This document shows, one piece after another, positions 19,768 through 29,057 of a stretch of 64,000 nucleotides of DNA; the stretch's first letter is position 1; every line of letters begins with the position of its first letter. Both the position numbers and the translations under genes were made by a program. This DNA is from Porphyromonas sp. (lineage in GTDB: Bacteria > Bacteroidota > Bacteroidia > Bacteroidales > Porphyromonadaceae): NCBI GenBank assembly GCA_022772085.1, contig JALFBN010000003.1, positions 186,001-250,000 on the forward strand. The letters are read 5' to 3'. The notes beneath the pieces were generated by a model. That model saw only the letters and a list, made by a program, of their open reading frames with translations. It made no database searches and was not told where the DNA came from.

Positions 19768-20718
19768 TTATATGCTTAGATTGAATGTTTCAAATCTATA
19801 TTTCATTAATGCAACATACTGTTCCTGCATCCCCTTTGGTAAGAAGCTCTGGTGGATGCAGGCTTCCCATTCGGGGAGGAGGCGCTCAAAGCGAGCGAAG
19901 ATGTTGTCGCACACTTTCTCATCTAGTCCTGAGGCTGTCATAGCTTCGAGGAAGTGTTGGCGAGTGAGTTTGCGCTTTTTGCCACAGAGCGTCAGTGCAA
20001 GTTCTTCCGTATCCTCAGGAATAGCAAGTGCCGTAGACAGCAGATCATAGGCGGGTGTTAGTTGGTATTCGTTGCCTATTGGCGCATAGAGCGAGTAATT
20101 CTTGAGGTGCATATCCGCATTACCTATCAGCCACGAAAAGAGTACCTGCTCCCAATACTTGACAAGATCAAGCTTCGGCACAGAACTATACTTGGTGATG
20201 AGCTTGGCCATCTGCTCGTGTGAGCCTTTGTACTTATACTCGGTCAGACGCTCTGAAAGCTGACACATATCTTCCATTGGGAGTTTTTCGCCCAGCTCTG
20301 TTCGGTCTATGCGACGAGTGATATAGCATAGCTCGCCATCGCTAAATCGCATCAGTCCATGAGGAACTGTTTCAATCTTGGCAATCTCGGCAAGGTGCAT
20401 CGACACATCTTCCAACTCGGGGAGATGCGGATAACGCTCTGTTTGAGGTTTAAGAATAAACCGACCCCACAAACCCACAATGGTAAATCGCTTGGGAGAA
20501 TTGCTCATCTGATCAAAGTCGAGAGACAGCTTGGGTTGTACTCCTGTCACTGTGGTTTGAGAACGAACAACCTCGTCAGCCAACGCTCGTACTTCGTTAC
20601 TTCTATAGGGCAATATCGGTGCTTGGGGCATCCCAAACAATTTGCGGCAACACTTGGCATGGTAATCCACCTCTCCATCAACCAAAGGTTCGTAGCAATA
20701 TAGGCATCTATTCGTCAT
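19768..20718 (-). CDS. hipT: HipA-family kinase toxin, HipT-like (lacks the N-terminal subdomain)
   Basis: TGVQPKLS loop, LIGNADMHLKNYSL catalytic loop, LTPAYDLL; N-terminal Zn-finger-like CLYCYEPL...YHAKCCRKLFG. Confidence 0.9.
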   Translation of the reverse strand: MTNRCLYCYEPLVDGEVDYHAKCCRKLFGMPQAPILPYRSNEVRALADEVVRSQTTVTGVQPKLSLDFDQMSNSPKRFTIVGLWGRFILKPQTERYPHLPELEDVSMHLAEIAKIETVPHGLMRFSDGELCYITRRIDRTELGEKLPMEDMCQLSERLTEYKYKGSHEQMAKLITKYSSVPKLDLVKYWEQVLFSWLIGNADMHLKNYSLYAPIGNEYQLTPAYDLLSTALAIPEDTEELALTLCGKKRKLTRQHFLEAMTASGLDEKVCDNIFARFERLLPEWEACIHQSFLPKGMQEQYVALMKYRFETFNLSI

Positions 20719-21043
20719 CTTCAGTCGTATTTAGAGGTTTAATACTTACCGCCCCAATACAGTCTCGGCAACAAGCCAACAATAACGCCATGCGATCCCT
20801 TGCATCTATTTTCCAATTCTTCTGAGCAATATCTAATAGCCATCCCTCAGGAATAAGTCCGTCAAAGAAAGGATGAAGCGTATTACTTTGGAAAGGTTCT
20901 TCTCGCAAAGGCATCGTTAGGCTTATTCCTTGAGCTTCGGGCATAGTCAGATAGTCCTTGTCGTAAGCAAAGGAATAGCCCTCATCACTTTCTGTGAGAA
21001 TACCTGCCTTGAGCCTCTTCCAATAAACAATTGCCTGCTTCAT
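20708..21043 (-). CDS. hipS: HipA N-terminal-domain protein, HipS-like
   Basis: 111 aa HipA N-terminal domain (FAYDKDYLTMPEAQGISLTMPLRE...HPFFDGLIPEGWLL) as separate ORF; overlaps hipT by 11 nt. Confidence 0.9.
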   Translation of the reverse strand: MKQAIVYWKRLKAGILTESDEGYSFAYDKDYLTMPEAQGISLTMPLREEPFQSNTLHPFFDGLIPEGWLLDIAQKNWKIDARDRMALLLACCRDCIGAVSIKPLNTTEDDE

Positions 21044-21264
21044 ACTTCATCTCCTTCTCGTTTCATTGGCACAGGACCGCACTCCGAACCGAAGAGTTCA
21101 AAAACTTTATTGACCTTATCGAGGCGGAGCGTGGTCTTGCCTTGCTCTAGTTCACGCACAAAGCGTAGCCCCACTCCTGCTTTCTCAGAGAGGTCTACTT
21201 GTGTCAGTTTATATTTCTTGCGCATCTCCTTCACATACTGCGCTATGATTGTCCTCGCTACCAT
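21040..21264 (-). CDS. hipB: XRE-family antitoxin/repressor HipB-like
   Basis: KEMRKKYKLTQVDLSEKAGVGLRFVRELEQGKTTLRLDKVNKVFELFG; overlaps hipS by 4 nt. Confidence 0.92.
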   Translation of the reverse strand: MVARTIIAQYVKEMRKKYKLTQVDLSEKAGVGLRFVRELEQGKTTLRLDKVNKVFELFGSECGPVPMKREGDEV

Positions 21265-21376
21265 CTTACATCAATTGCTTGAAGTTCCACACTCAAGGCA
21301 TATCATTGTGCACTGCACACTCCGCTCAAGCCATTATATACCTTATCAGTGGCAAATGTAAGAAATATAAATCGAT

Positions 21377-21397
21377 TATACCCCTTTTCGGGGGTAT
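21377..21397. promoter_or_regulatory. Candidate HipB operator palindrome
   Basis: TATACCCCTTTTCGGGGGTAT upstream of hipB; related TATACTCCTTTTCGAGGGGATA upstream of the decayed copy at 22309-22330. Confidence 0.5.
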
Positions 21398-21443
21398 TAT
21401 TTCCAGTAAAAGGAGGAATTATACCCAATAGGGAGTGCTCTGA

Positions 21444-21725
21444 TATTTTCCTTTCATCATCTTGCTTTGATATGCTCCGAAATAGGTACTTTTGTAGAGA
21501 GCAAGCGTGCTACAAACAAATGGGAGGTATTGTAATCAGTTGATTTATAGACAATACCATCAGAAATAAGATTGACAGACTGAGAACTAAGCCTTGCGGT
21601 ACAAGCTCATAACCCCCTAAGTAAGAGCAAGATGAAACTGATTTTTCATTTGTTTAGAGGTCTCTTGTACCGATTAAATGGCTAATCGCCTAAGTGATAG
21701 AAAGGTAATGATGCTGCATCGTATT
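21444..21725. repeat. Diverged direct repeat, copy A
   Basis: Shares long blocks with 23992-24261 (e.g. GACTGAGAACTAAGCCTTGCGGTACAAGC, GATGAAACTGATTTTTCATTTGTTTAG, GATGCTGCATCGTAT). Confidence 0.85.
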
Positions 21726-22038
21726 TAGGGGTTCGATACTTATCGCTCCAATGCAGTCTCGGCAACAAGCCAACAGCAAAGCCATTCGATCCCTTGCTTC
21801 TATCTTCCAATTCTTCTGAGCAATATCTAACAGCCATCCCTCAGGGATAAGTCCGTCAAAGAATGGATGAAGCGTATTGCTTTGGAACGGTTCTTCTCGC
21901 AAAGGCATTGTTAGGCTTATGCTTTGAAACTTCGGGCATAGTCAAATAGTCCTTGTCATAAGCAAAGGAATAGCCCTCATCACTTTCTGTGAGAATGCCT
22001 GCTTTGAGAGTCTTCCAATAAACAACTGCCTGTTTCAT
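21690..22038 (-). pseudogene. Decayed second copy of hipS (frameshifted)
   Basis: Two overlapping frames (21856..22038 and 21690..21908) together recapitulate HipS residues. Confidence 0.9.
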
Positions 22039-22261
22039 ACGTCATCTCCTTCTCGTTTCATCGGCACAGGACCACACTCCGAACCAAAGAGTTCGAAGAC
22101 TTTATTGACCTTATCAAGACGAAGCGTAGTCTTGCCTTGCTCCAGTTCACGCACGAAGCGTAGCTCCACGCCTACTTTCTCAGAGAGGTCTACCTGCGTC
22201 AGCTTACACTTCTTGCACATCTCTTTCTCACACTACGCTATGATTGTCCCTGCCTCCATAT
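22035..22261 (-). pseudogene. Decayed second copy of hipB (in-frame TAG at codon 9)
   Basis: Reverse complement reads ATG GAG GCA GGG ACA ATC ATA GCG TAG; intact copy has CAG at that codon. Confidence 0.85.
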
Positions 22262-22520
22262 AAAAAAATCACACCTCATAAACGAGAATATAAGAAATAT
22301 AAACCTATTATACTCCTTTTCGAGGGGATAGTTTCCAATAAAAGGAGAAATCGTACCCAATAGGGACGGGATATTCCACATGTACGATTTCGTGATCTAT
22401 AGATCAAAAATCTTAGTGGAATAGACCTCAATCCGAATTATATAGAGAGGTCAGGAAGGTTGAAAGTTTTTTTGGAGTAATTGTTGTTAGATAATGAGTT
22501 GCTTTGTTTTGATCAGGATA

Positions 22521-23456
22521 TCATTGAGCATTATCCATTGCGTCCCAGTAGTCCATATCCATCTTCATAACTTTAAGAACTTTCTCTGTTTGTAATCCCA
22601 AAGCATAATCATAAATGTATTCTGTCAATTGCTGACCATTTATCAGAATAATAGTTGGTGAGCCATTAAGACTTTCCACATAGTTCATTGCACCTTTGGT
22701 ATAATCTGAGGTAGTGATGAATACTCCTTTTTTGGATGGTGTCCCAGCAACAGCCCCTACAAAACTTTGAACCTCGCGTCGTTGAACATTATTACCAATG
22801 GAATATCGTTTTGCCTGTATGGATATATGATTGAAGCCTAAAATATCTTCTTTGATAATGCCATCTATACCGCCATCATTAGAAAGTTTCGTAACGATAC
22901 CGGAGTTTTTGACCTCGCCACCATAGCCCATCGCCTGAAGTAACTTCACGACTAATCGTTCAAATTCTTGTGGTTGTTTACTTAGTATAGTAGTCAGAAT
23001 TTGAGATTGTACATTCTGCTTTATCCGATTGTAGGAATCCTCTAATTCTTCTTCCGGTGTACGCTCATCATCATTTCCCTCATGGGAAGAGATATTCTTG
23101 GCATTCTTGTTTTTAGAACCCCTCTTTGGAGCTTTCGCATTCACCGTCTCCTTGACGAATTTATTAATTTGCTCCTCTGTATACGAAGACAGCATAGATA
23201 AGCCTTTTTCGCTGATTTTGTAATCACCTCTTTGAACTTTTTCTACAAGTCCTGCAATAAAAAGATACGATAAAGCCCACGAAATACGATTTAAGAATAT
23301 TTCTCCATTTCCAGAAGGATACCGAGCACACATTTCCTCCTCTGTCAATTGAAAATGTTTAGCCAAGGGAATACGTAAATCCTTAGCTCTCATTACAACT
23401 CCTGTTTTTAGCTCTTTCAGTGCTTGTATCCGTATTTCATCAAATTGAGGTATCAT
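22521..23456 (-). CDS. mrr: Mrr-family restriction endonuclease
   Basis: Mrr N-terminal winged-helix region plus FERLVVKLLQAMGYGG...DGGIDGIIKED...ISIQAKRY...GVFITTSDYTKGA. Confidence 0.95.
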   Translation of the reverse strand: MIPQFDEIRIQALKELKTGVVMRAKDLRIPLAKHFQLTEEEMCARYPSGNGEIFLNRISWALSYLFIAGLVEKVQRGDYKISEKGLSMLSSYTEEQINKFVKETVNAKAPKRGSKNKNAKNISSHEGNDDERTPEEELEDSYNRIKQNVQSQILTTILSKQPQEFERLVVKLLQAMGYGGEVKNSGIVTKLSNDGGIDGIIKEDILGFNHISIQAKRYSIGNNVQRREVQSFVGAVAGTPSKKGVFITTSDYTKGAMNYVESLNGSPTIILINGQQLTEYIYDYALGLQTEKVLKVMKMDMDYWDAMDNAQ

Positions 23457-23499
23457 AATAGGAAATTAAATATTACAACATTGACAACTATTGGCATTA

Positions 23500-23583
23500 T
23501 TTCTTACAAAAACAGCTCAACTCTACAACAAGTGTTGGCTCTTTCAGCCAATCAAAGTCAGCATATCCCAGTAAATTCTGCAT
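23500..23583 (-). pseudogene. hipA 5' remnant (28 codons)
   Basis: MQNLLGYADFDWLKEPTLVVELSCFCKK* starts just after the HTH gene stop; resembles the HipA N-terminus. Confidence 0.65.
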
Positions 23584-23586
23584 AGT

Positions 23587-23907
23587 TTACTCCTTCTTAG
23601 AGGCACGGCGGCGATTGATGAGAGAAAGGTCTTGGAGACGCCGCCCCAGTTCATCGTCTTTGGCAAGGTGGAGAATGTCGTCCTCAAGTTGAAGGGCATA
23701 GAGCACTCGCAAGTAAATCCCGATTGACACAGTAGGAGATCCTTTCTCAATACGAGAGACGGTCAAAGGGGAGCAAGTGGCACGCTCTGCAATCTGTGCC
23801 ACGCTAAGGTTACGACGCAGGCGAGCGAGCTTGATTTGCTCTCCCACAATCTGCATCTTCTGCTCCAACTTTCGAGGCAACTTTGTCCCCATTGTATTCT
23901 TTGCCAT
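23587..23907 (-). CDS. XRE-family HTH regulator, HipB-like (orphan)
   Basis: GEQIKLARLRRNLSVAQIAERATCSPLTVSRIEKGSPTVSIGIYLRVLYAL. Confidence 0.88.
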   Translation of the reverse strand: MAKNTMGTKLPRKLEQKMQIVGEQIKLARLRRNLSVAQIAERATCSPLTVSRIEKGSPTVSIGIYLRVLYALQLEDDILHLAKDDELGRRLQDLSLINRRRASKKE

Positions 23908-23991
23908 ATCTTCAAATAATCATATAGTATGCAAATATACATCTTTAATTACACTATTACGATTGTTAGAAGAAAAATAACTATATCGAGT

Positions 23992-24261
23992 ATTTTCCCT
24001 ACACTGCATTGCTTCTGTATGCCCTGAAATAGGAACTTTTGCAAAGAGTAGTCGTGCTACAAACAAATGGAAAATATTGTAATCGACTGATTTATAGATA
24101 ATACCACCAGGAATAAGATTGAAAGACTGAGAACTAAGCCTTGCGGTACAAGCCCATAAGCCACTAAGAAAGAGCAAGATGAAACTGATTTTTCATTTGT
24201 TTAGGAGTGATTAAACGCTTAATTGCCTTAGCGAGAGAGGGGTAAAGATGCTGCATCGTAT
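23992..24261. repeat. Diverged direct repeat, copy B
   Basis: Homologous to 21444-21725. Confidence 0.85.
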
Positions 24262-24563
24262 ACAGCATCCCGTCTTCTTGCACCCTTGAGAAGCGCTCTC
24301 TCGATCTGTACAAATCTCCACAGTCTCACAGAGTACACAAACGCCACCACAGATTTGTGTAAATTAGCGGCTAGCCTGCATTAATGATGATTAAACGAAA
24401 TCACCAAAGACTCGCTTGAAATCTTTGACAGAAAATCAGTTTGATGGTAAGATCACAATCCTACCTACTTTGTATTGCACAAGATATGCGTTGTCGAGGA
24501 TGAAAGAAAAAGCTCTCACCTTTCTCCACTATCCAATACCTAGACCCTCAGAAGTATTTGGGC

Positions 24564-24622
24564 AGAGATATTTTAACCTAATAGGCGAGAATGTTAGGCT
24601 ACTCAGCATTAAAATATTCTCT
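24564..24622. repeat. Inverted repeat upstream of cas12a promoter
   Basis: AGAGATATTTTAA...TTAAAATATTCTCT arms, inner CCTAATA...TGTTAGG. Confidence 0.65.
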
Positions 24623-24652
24623 CTAAAAACCAGACATTTGAAAAGAATGTAC

Positions 24653-24660
24653 TATCTTTG
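24653..24660 (+). promoter_or_regulatory. Putative Bacteroidetes -7 box of cas operon
   Basis: TATCTTTG (TAnnTTTG); no well-spaced -33 TTTG seen. Confidence 0.5.
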
Positions 24661-24705
24661 CCTCGAACGAATGAATACATCATTCTATTAATCTTGTGAT
24701 AAAGT

Positions 24706-27700
24706 ATGATTATGAACCAGAAAGATTTTACGAATTTGTACTCACTGAGTAAGACGTTGCGTTTTGAACTACGCCCTATCGGAAAGACCCTAAATAACAT
24801 CAAATCTACCGGGATCTTAGCTGAAGACAACCACCGAGCCGAGAGCTACAAAAAGGTCAAGATAATCATAGATAAGTATCATAAAAATATCATCGAACGT
24901 GTGCTATCAACCCTCTCACTAGTACTTGAAAATCATAATAAACAAGACTCTCTTCAAGAATTTCATTGCTATTATGAGTTGAAATCCAAAGATGAGAAAC
25001 AACTCAAAAAATTCGAAAAGATTCAATCAAATCTTCGGAAACAGATTGCCAATGCGTTCAAGGAGGATTCGAAATTCAAAGGAATCGACAAAGAAGACCT
25101 AATAAAAAAAGAGCTACTCGACTTTGTAACAACGGACGAAGATCGAGCTCTCGTTACAGAATTCAAAAACTTCACGACCTATTTCAAAGGATTCCACGAA
25201 AATCGAATGAATATGTATTCGGATGAGGCAAAGGCTTCTGCAATTGCCTATCGTCTGATCCATGAAAATCTCCCCAAGTTCATTGACAACATACATTCTT
25301 TCCAAAAGATTGCCAGTAGTCCCATTGCTGATAAATTAGCTCCCATTTACAATCAGTATGCGAAGGAAGGGTATATGAATGCTAATAACTTGAGTGAAAT
25401 GTTTGATCTCAAGTACTATAACATGGTACTCACTCAAGCTCAGATAGAGATCTACAATACTGTCATTGGAGGAAAAACTGAGAAAGATGGTTCTAAAACA
25501 CAAGGACTTAACGAGTACATCAACCTCTATAATCAGCAGCAAAAGAATAAAGAAGATCGCCTTCCCAAGCTAAAAATACTCTTCAAACAAATACTCAGCG
25601 ACCGAGAACAAGTATCCTGGCTACAAGAAGAATTTTCAACAGACCAGCAAATGCTCTCCTCAATCAACGGCTTTTATCAAAGTCTTGTAATAGCAGATAC
25701 TACGCAAAATAGATCTGTAACGGAGGAGAGTACTTTGGGAAGAATAAAGCTCTTACTCCAATCCATTGCAGACTATGACTTAAACAAGATCTATCTAGAT
25801 AGCAAGCAACTGAGTCACATATCACAACAGATGTTTGGTGATTGGAATATGATCCAAAGAGCCATTGAACAAGAATATGATTCTAATCAACTCAATAGTA
25901 AAAACAGGAAAAAGGATGAAAAACGAAAAGAAAAACACATCAAATCACTCAAAAGTGTCAGTATTGGCTTCTTAAACCAAAGCTTAAGTTTCCTAGAATT
26001 TGGTAGCAACAAAACCATTGAAAGTTACATTGCTTCACTAAGCACAAAAAAGAAAGAGGGAGATGAGGGGGCTATAAATCTACTTGATCAAATAGTCACC
26101 TCCTATGAGGCAATTAAATCCATACTCACAGAAGAATGGCCCGAGGAGAGAAACATAGCTCAAGAGAAAGAACAGGTCGCCCTGATCAAAACCTTTTTAG
26201 ACAGCATCAAAGAGCTCCAACATTTCATCAAACCGCTACTTGGCAATGGAGATGAACCCGATAAAGACGATCGATTCTATGGAGAGTTTATCCCCCTTTG
26301 GGAACAGATAAACAAGATTACGCCTCTCTATAACAAGGTTCGTAACCGCATAACTCGTAAACCCTACTCTACCCAAAAGATTAAGCTAAACTTCCAAAAT
26401 ACACAATTACTACACGGTTGGGATATCAACAAAGAGGTAGATAATACGAGTGTCATACTACGTAAAGATGGCTTGTACTATCTTGCGATCATGAATAAGA
26501 AGAGTAATAAAGTATTTAACAAAGACTTGCCCTCTGATGGAGAATGCTACGAAAAGATGGACTACAAACTACTTCCTGGTGCTAATAAGATGCTTCCCAA
26601 AGTATTCTTCTCAAAATCTCGCATTGATGAGTTTGCTCCAAGTGATGAGATACTGGCAAAATATGAGCAAGGGACACACAAAAAAGGAGACTATTTTTCA
26701 CTTCAAGACTGCCACAACTTGATAGACTTCTTCAAAGCATCAATTGAAAAACATCATGATTGGAGAAATTTTGAGTTCCAATTTTCTAGCACTAATACAT
26801 ATAAAGATTTGAGCGATTTTTATCGAGAAGTTGAGAATCAAGGTTATAAGGTTTCATTCCGTAATGTATCTGTTGATTACATCAATACGCTTGTAAATGA
26901 AGGCAAACTTTATCTCTTTCAGATTTACAACAAAGATTTCTCTCCCCACAGCAAAGGGACTCCCAACATGCACACACTTTACTGGAAGATGCTCTTTGAT
27001 GAACGTAACCTCGCCGATGTTGTTTACAAACTAAATGGAGAGGCGGAAGTATTTTTCCGCAAAGCATCTCTGGAGAAGAAAATCACGCACCCTGCTCATC
27101 AACCCATTAAGAATAAAAATCCGGAGAATCCAAAGAAAGAGAAGACTTTCGAGTACGATCTCATCAAGGATAAGAGGTACACCGAAGATAAGTTTCAGCT
27201 CCATGTACCTATTACTATGAACTTCAAAAGCTCCAATTCCGGGAATATAAATGCTCTTGTAAATAATTACATCAGATCGACTAAGGATCTCCATTTCATC
27301 GGTATCGACAGAGGAGAACGACACCTCCTATACATTTGCATAATTGACTCTAAAGGCAATATCAAAGACCGGCAACAATTCTCTCTCAACGAGCTTGCTG
27401 ATGAAAGCTATAAAAATGCTTACCCAACCAATTATCATGCTTTACTTACTCAACGGGAGAAGGAGCGAGAGAAAGAACGACAAAGCTGGAAGACGATCGA
27501 AAAAATCAAAGATCTAAAACAGGGCTATCTCAGCCAAGTAGTTCACAAAGTATCAGAACTGATAATTAAATACAACGCTATTGTTGTACTCGAAGATCTA
27601 AACATGGGATTCAAGCGCGGCAGGCAAAAGATTGAGAGTTCTGTTTACCAACAGTTTGAAAAAAGCCTTATAGACAAACTAAACTACTTAGTTGACAAGA

Positions 27701-28491
27701 AGCTACCAGCTGATGCTGATGGAGGTGTACTCCACGCTTATCAATTGACAAACAAATTCGAAAGTTTCCAAAAAATGGGCAAGCAAAATGGATTTCTTTT
27801 TTACATACCGGCTTGGAATACGAGTAAAATGGATCCCGTAACCGGCTTCGTTAACCTGTTTGACACTCGCTACGAAAATATCGCAAAAGCTCAAAAGTTT
27901 TTTAGGAAGTTTGATAGTATCAGATATAATCAAAAGAAGGATTGGTTTGAACTGGAGTTCGACTACAATAGCTTTACCACAAAAGCCGAAGGCTCTCGAA
28001 CAAAATGGACTCTATGTACTTGGGGGCATCGTATTAAGAACTTCCGCAATACCGAAAGAAATGCTTCATGGGATTACAAAGAGGTCAATCTCACAGAAGA
28101 ATACAAGGCTCTCTTTGAACAATTCTCTATCGACTATAAAAACGATATCAAAGAGGAGATCTTAAAACAAAATTCGAAAGAATTCTTTGAAAATCTACTC
28201 GCCCTACTCCGTCTTACTCTACAAATGCGAAACAGTATTCCCAACTCAACTACTGACTATCTTATATCGCCAGTAGCTGATGCAGATGGGCATTTTTATT
28301 GGAGCGAAGAGTGTGGAGAGAATCTCCCCAAGAATGCTGATGCTAATGGTGCTTACAACATTGCTCGTAAGGGTTTATGGATGGCAAGGCAGATACAACA
28401 TTCTGATGAAGGTGATAAGATCAATCTAACGATATCAAATAAAGAGTGGCTCAAATTTGCTCAAGAGAAACCCTATCTTAAGGATGAGTAA
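24706..28491 (+). CDS. cas12a: CRISPR-associated endonuclease Cas12a (type V-A); ATG 24712 is an alternative start
   Basis: N-term FTNLYSLSKTLRFELRPIGKTL; RuvC-I IGIDRGERHLLYI; RuvC-II VVLEDLNMGFKRGRQ; RuvC-III NADANGAYNIARKGL; LQMRNS Nuc region; NKMLPKVFF. Confidence 0.99.
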   Translation: MIMNQKDFTNLYSLSKTLRFELRPIGKTLNNIKSTGILAEDNHRAESYKKVKIIIDKYHKNIIERVLSTLSLVLENHNKQDSLQEFHCYYELKSKDEKQLKKFEKIQSNLRKQIANAFKEDSKFKGIDKEDLIKKELLDFVTTDEDRALVTEFKNFTTYFKGFHENRMNMYSDEAKASAIAYRLIHENLPKFIDNIHSFQKIASSPIADKLAPIYNQYAKEGYMNANNLSEMFDLKYYNMVLTQAQIEIYNTVIGGKTEKDGSKTQGLNEYINLYNQQQKNKEDRLPKLKILFKQILSDREQVSWLQEEFSTDQQMLSSINGFYQSLVIADTTQNRSVTEESTLGRIKLLLQSIADYDLNKIYLDSKQLSHISQQMFGDWNMIQRAIEQEYDSNQLNSKNRKKDEKRKEKHIKSLKSVSIGFLNQSLSFLEFGSNKTIESYIASLSTKKKEGDEGAINLLDQIVTSYEAIKSILTEEWPEERNIAQEKEQVALIKTFLDSIKELQHFIKPLLGNGDEPDKDDRFYGEFIPLWEQINKITPLYNKVRNRITRKPYSTQKIKLNFQNTQLLHGWDINKEVDNTSVILRKDGLYYLAIMNKKSNKVFNKDLPSDGECYEKMDYKLLPGANKMLPKVFFSKSRIDEFAPSDEILAKYEQGTHKKGDYFSLQDCHNLIDFFKASIEKHHDWRNFEFQFSSTNTYKDLSDFYREVENQGYKVSFRNVSVDYINTLVNEGKLYLFQIYNKDFSPHSKGTPNMHTLYWKMLFDERNLADVVYKLNGEAEVFFRKASLEKKITHPAHQPIKNKNPENPKKEKTFEYDLIKDKRYTEDKFQLHVPITMNFKSSNSGNINALVNNYIRSTKDLHFIGIDRGERHLLYICIIDSKGNIKDRQQFSLNELADESYKNAYPTNYHALLTQREKEREKERQSWKTIEKIKDLKQGYLSQVVHKVSELIIKYNAIVVLEDLNMGFKRGRQKIESSVYQQFEKSLIDKLNYLVDKKLPADADGGVLHAYQLTNKFESFQKMGKQNGFLFYIPAWNTSKMDPVTGFVNLFDTRYENIAKAQKFFRKFDSIRYNQKKDWFELEFDYNSFTTKAEGSRTKWTLCTWGHRIKNFRNTERNASWDYKEVNLTEEYKALFEQFSIDYKNDIKEEILKQNSKEFFENLLALLRLTLQMRNSIPNSTTDYLISPVADADGHFYWSEECGENLPKNADANGAYNIARKGLWMARQIQHSDEGDKINLTISNKEWLKFAQEKPYLKDE

Positions 28492-29057
28492 TGCAAGATT
28501 ACATTCTGATCTCGACTCTTAATGATTTCATATTTTGTCCGTATTCCATATATCTGCATAACATTTATATGGATACGGACGAATCAATGTACCATGCTAC
28601 ACCTCAAACTAAAGGAAAAATGGCACACGAGGCAACAGATCTCAAAAGATCTAGTAATCGGTCTGATGAGATCTTGGCCTTACCAGTCTACTCCGAGCGC
28701 TTACATCTCATGGGACGGATTGATGTATATCGACGAAAAGAACAAAAGTTAATTGAGAGAAAGTACAACCTAAAGCAGATATATCAGGGACAGATATACC
28801 AGTTATGGGCACAAATGTTCTGCTTACAAGAGATGGGTTACGACGTTCAACACATGGCATTCTATGAAATCTCAACAAATAAGATGATACCAATAGAGAT
28901 GCCGACTCCCGCTGAAGAAATAGAATTTGAAGCGTTCATCAATCAGTATCTCACCTACGATCCATCTCAACCAATCAGTGTGAATCAAAATAAATGCACA
29001 CACTGTATCTACTGTAATCTTTGTGATAAGACTGACTTAGAAAATGTTTACACATAA
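28491..29057 (+). CDS. cas4: CRISPR-associated exonuclease Cas4
   Basis: RecB-like LMGRIDVYR...LIERKYN...YQGQIYQLWAQ; C-terminal cysteines KCTHCIYCNLC. Confidence 0.96.
   Translation: MQDYILISTLNDFIFCPYSIYLHNIYMDTDESMYHATPQTKGKMAHEATDLKRSSNRSDEILALPVYSERLHLMGRIDVYRRKEQKLIERKYNLKQIYQGQIYQLWAQMFCLQEMGYDVQHMAFYEISTNKMIPIEMPTPAEEIEFEAFINQYLTYDPSQPISVNQNKCTHCIYCNLCDKTDLENVYT

Noticed and set aside
22393-22406. TGATCTATAGATCA palindrome downstream of mrr
   Set aside because: Perfect but short and AT-rich; no supporting context
23544-23750. 68-aa minus-strand ORF overlapping the orphan HTH gene
   Set aside because: Out-of-frame shadow of a well-supported HTH gene
24416-24691. 91-aa plus-strand ORF just upstream of cas12a
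   Set aside because: It spans the inverted repeat and the predicted -7 box of the cas operon and shows no family motif; likely spurious
24262-24700. Possible tracrRNA/scoutRNA or repeat-like anti-repeat upstream of cas12a
   Set aside because: No segment complementary or identical to the 36-nt repeat was seen; Cas12a needs no tracrRNA
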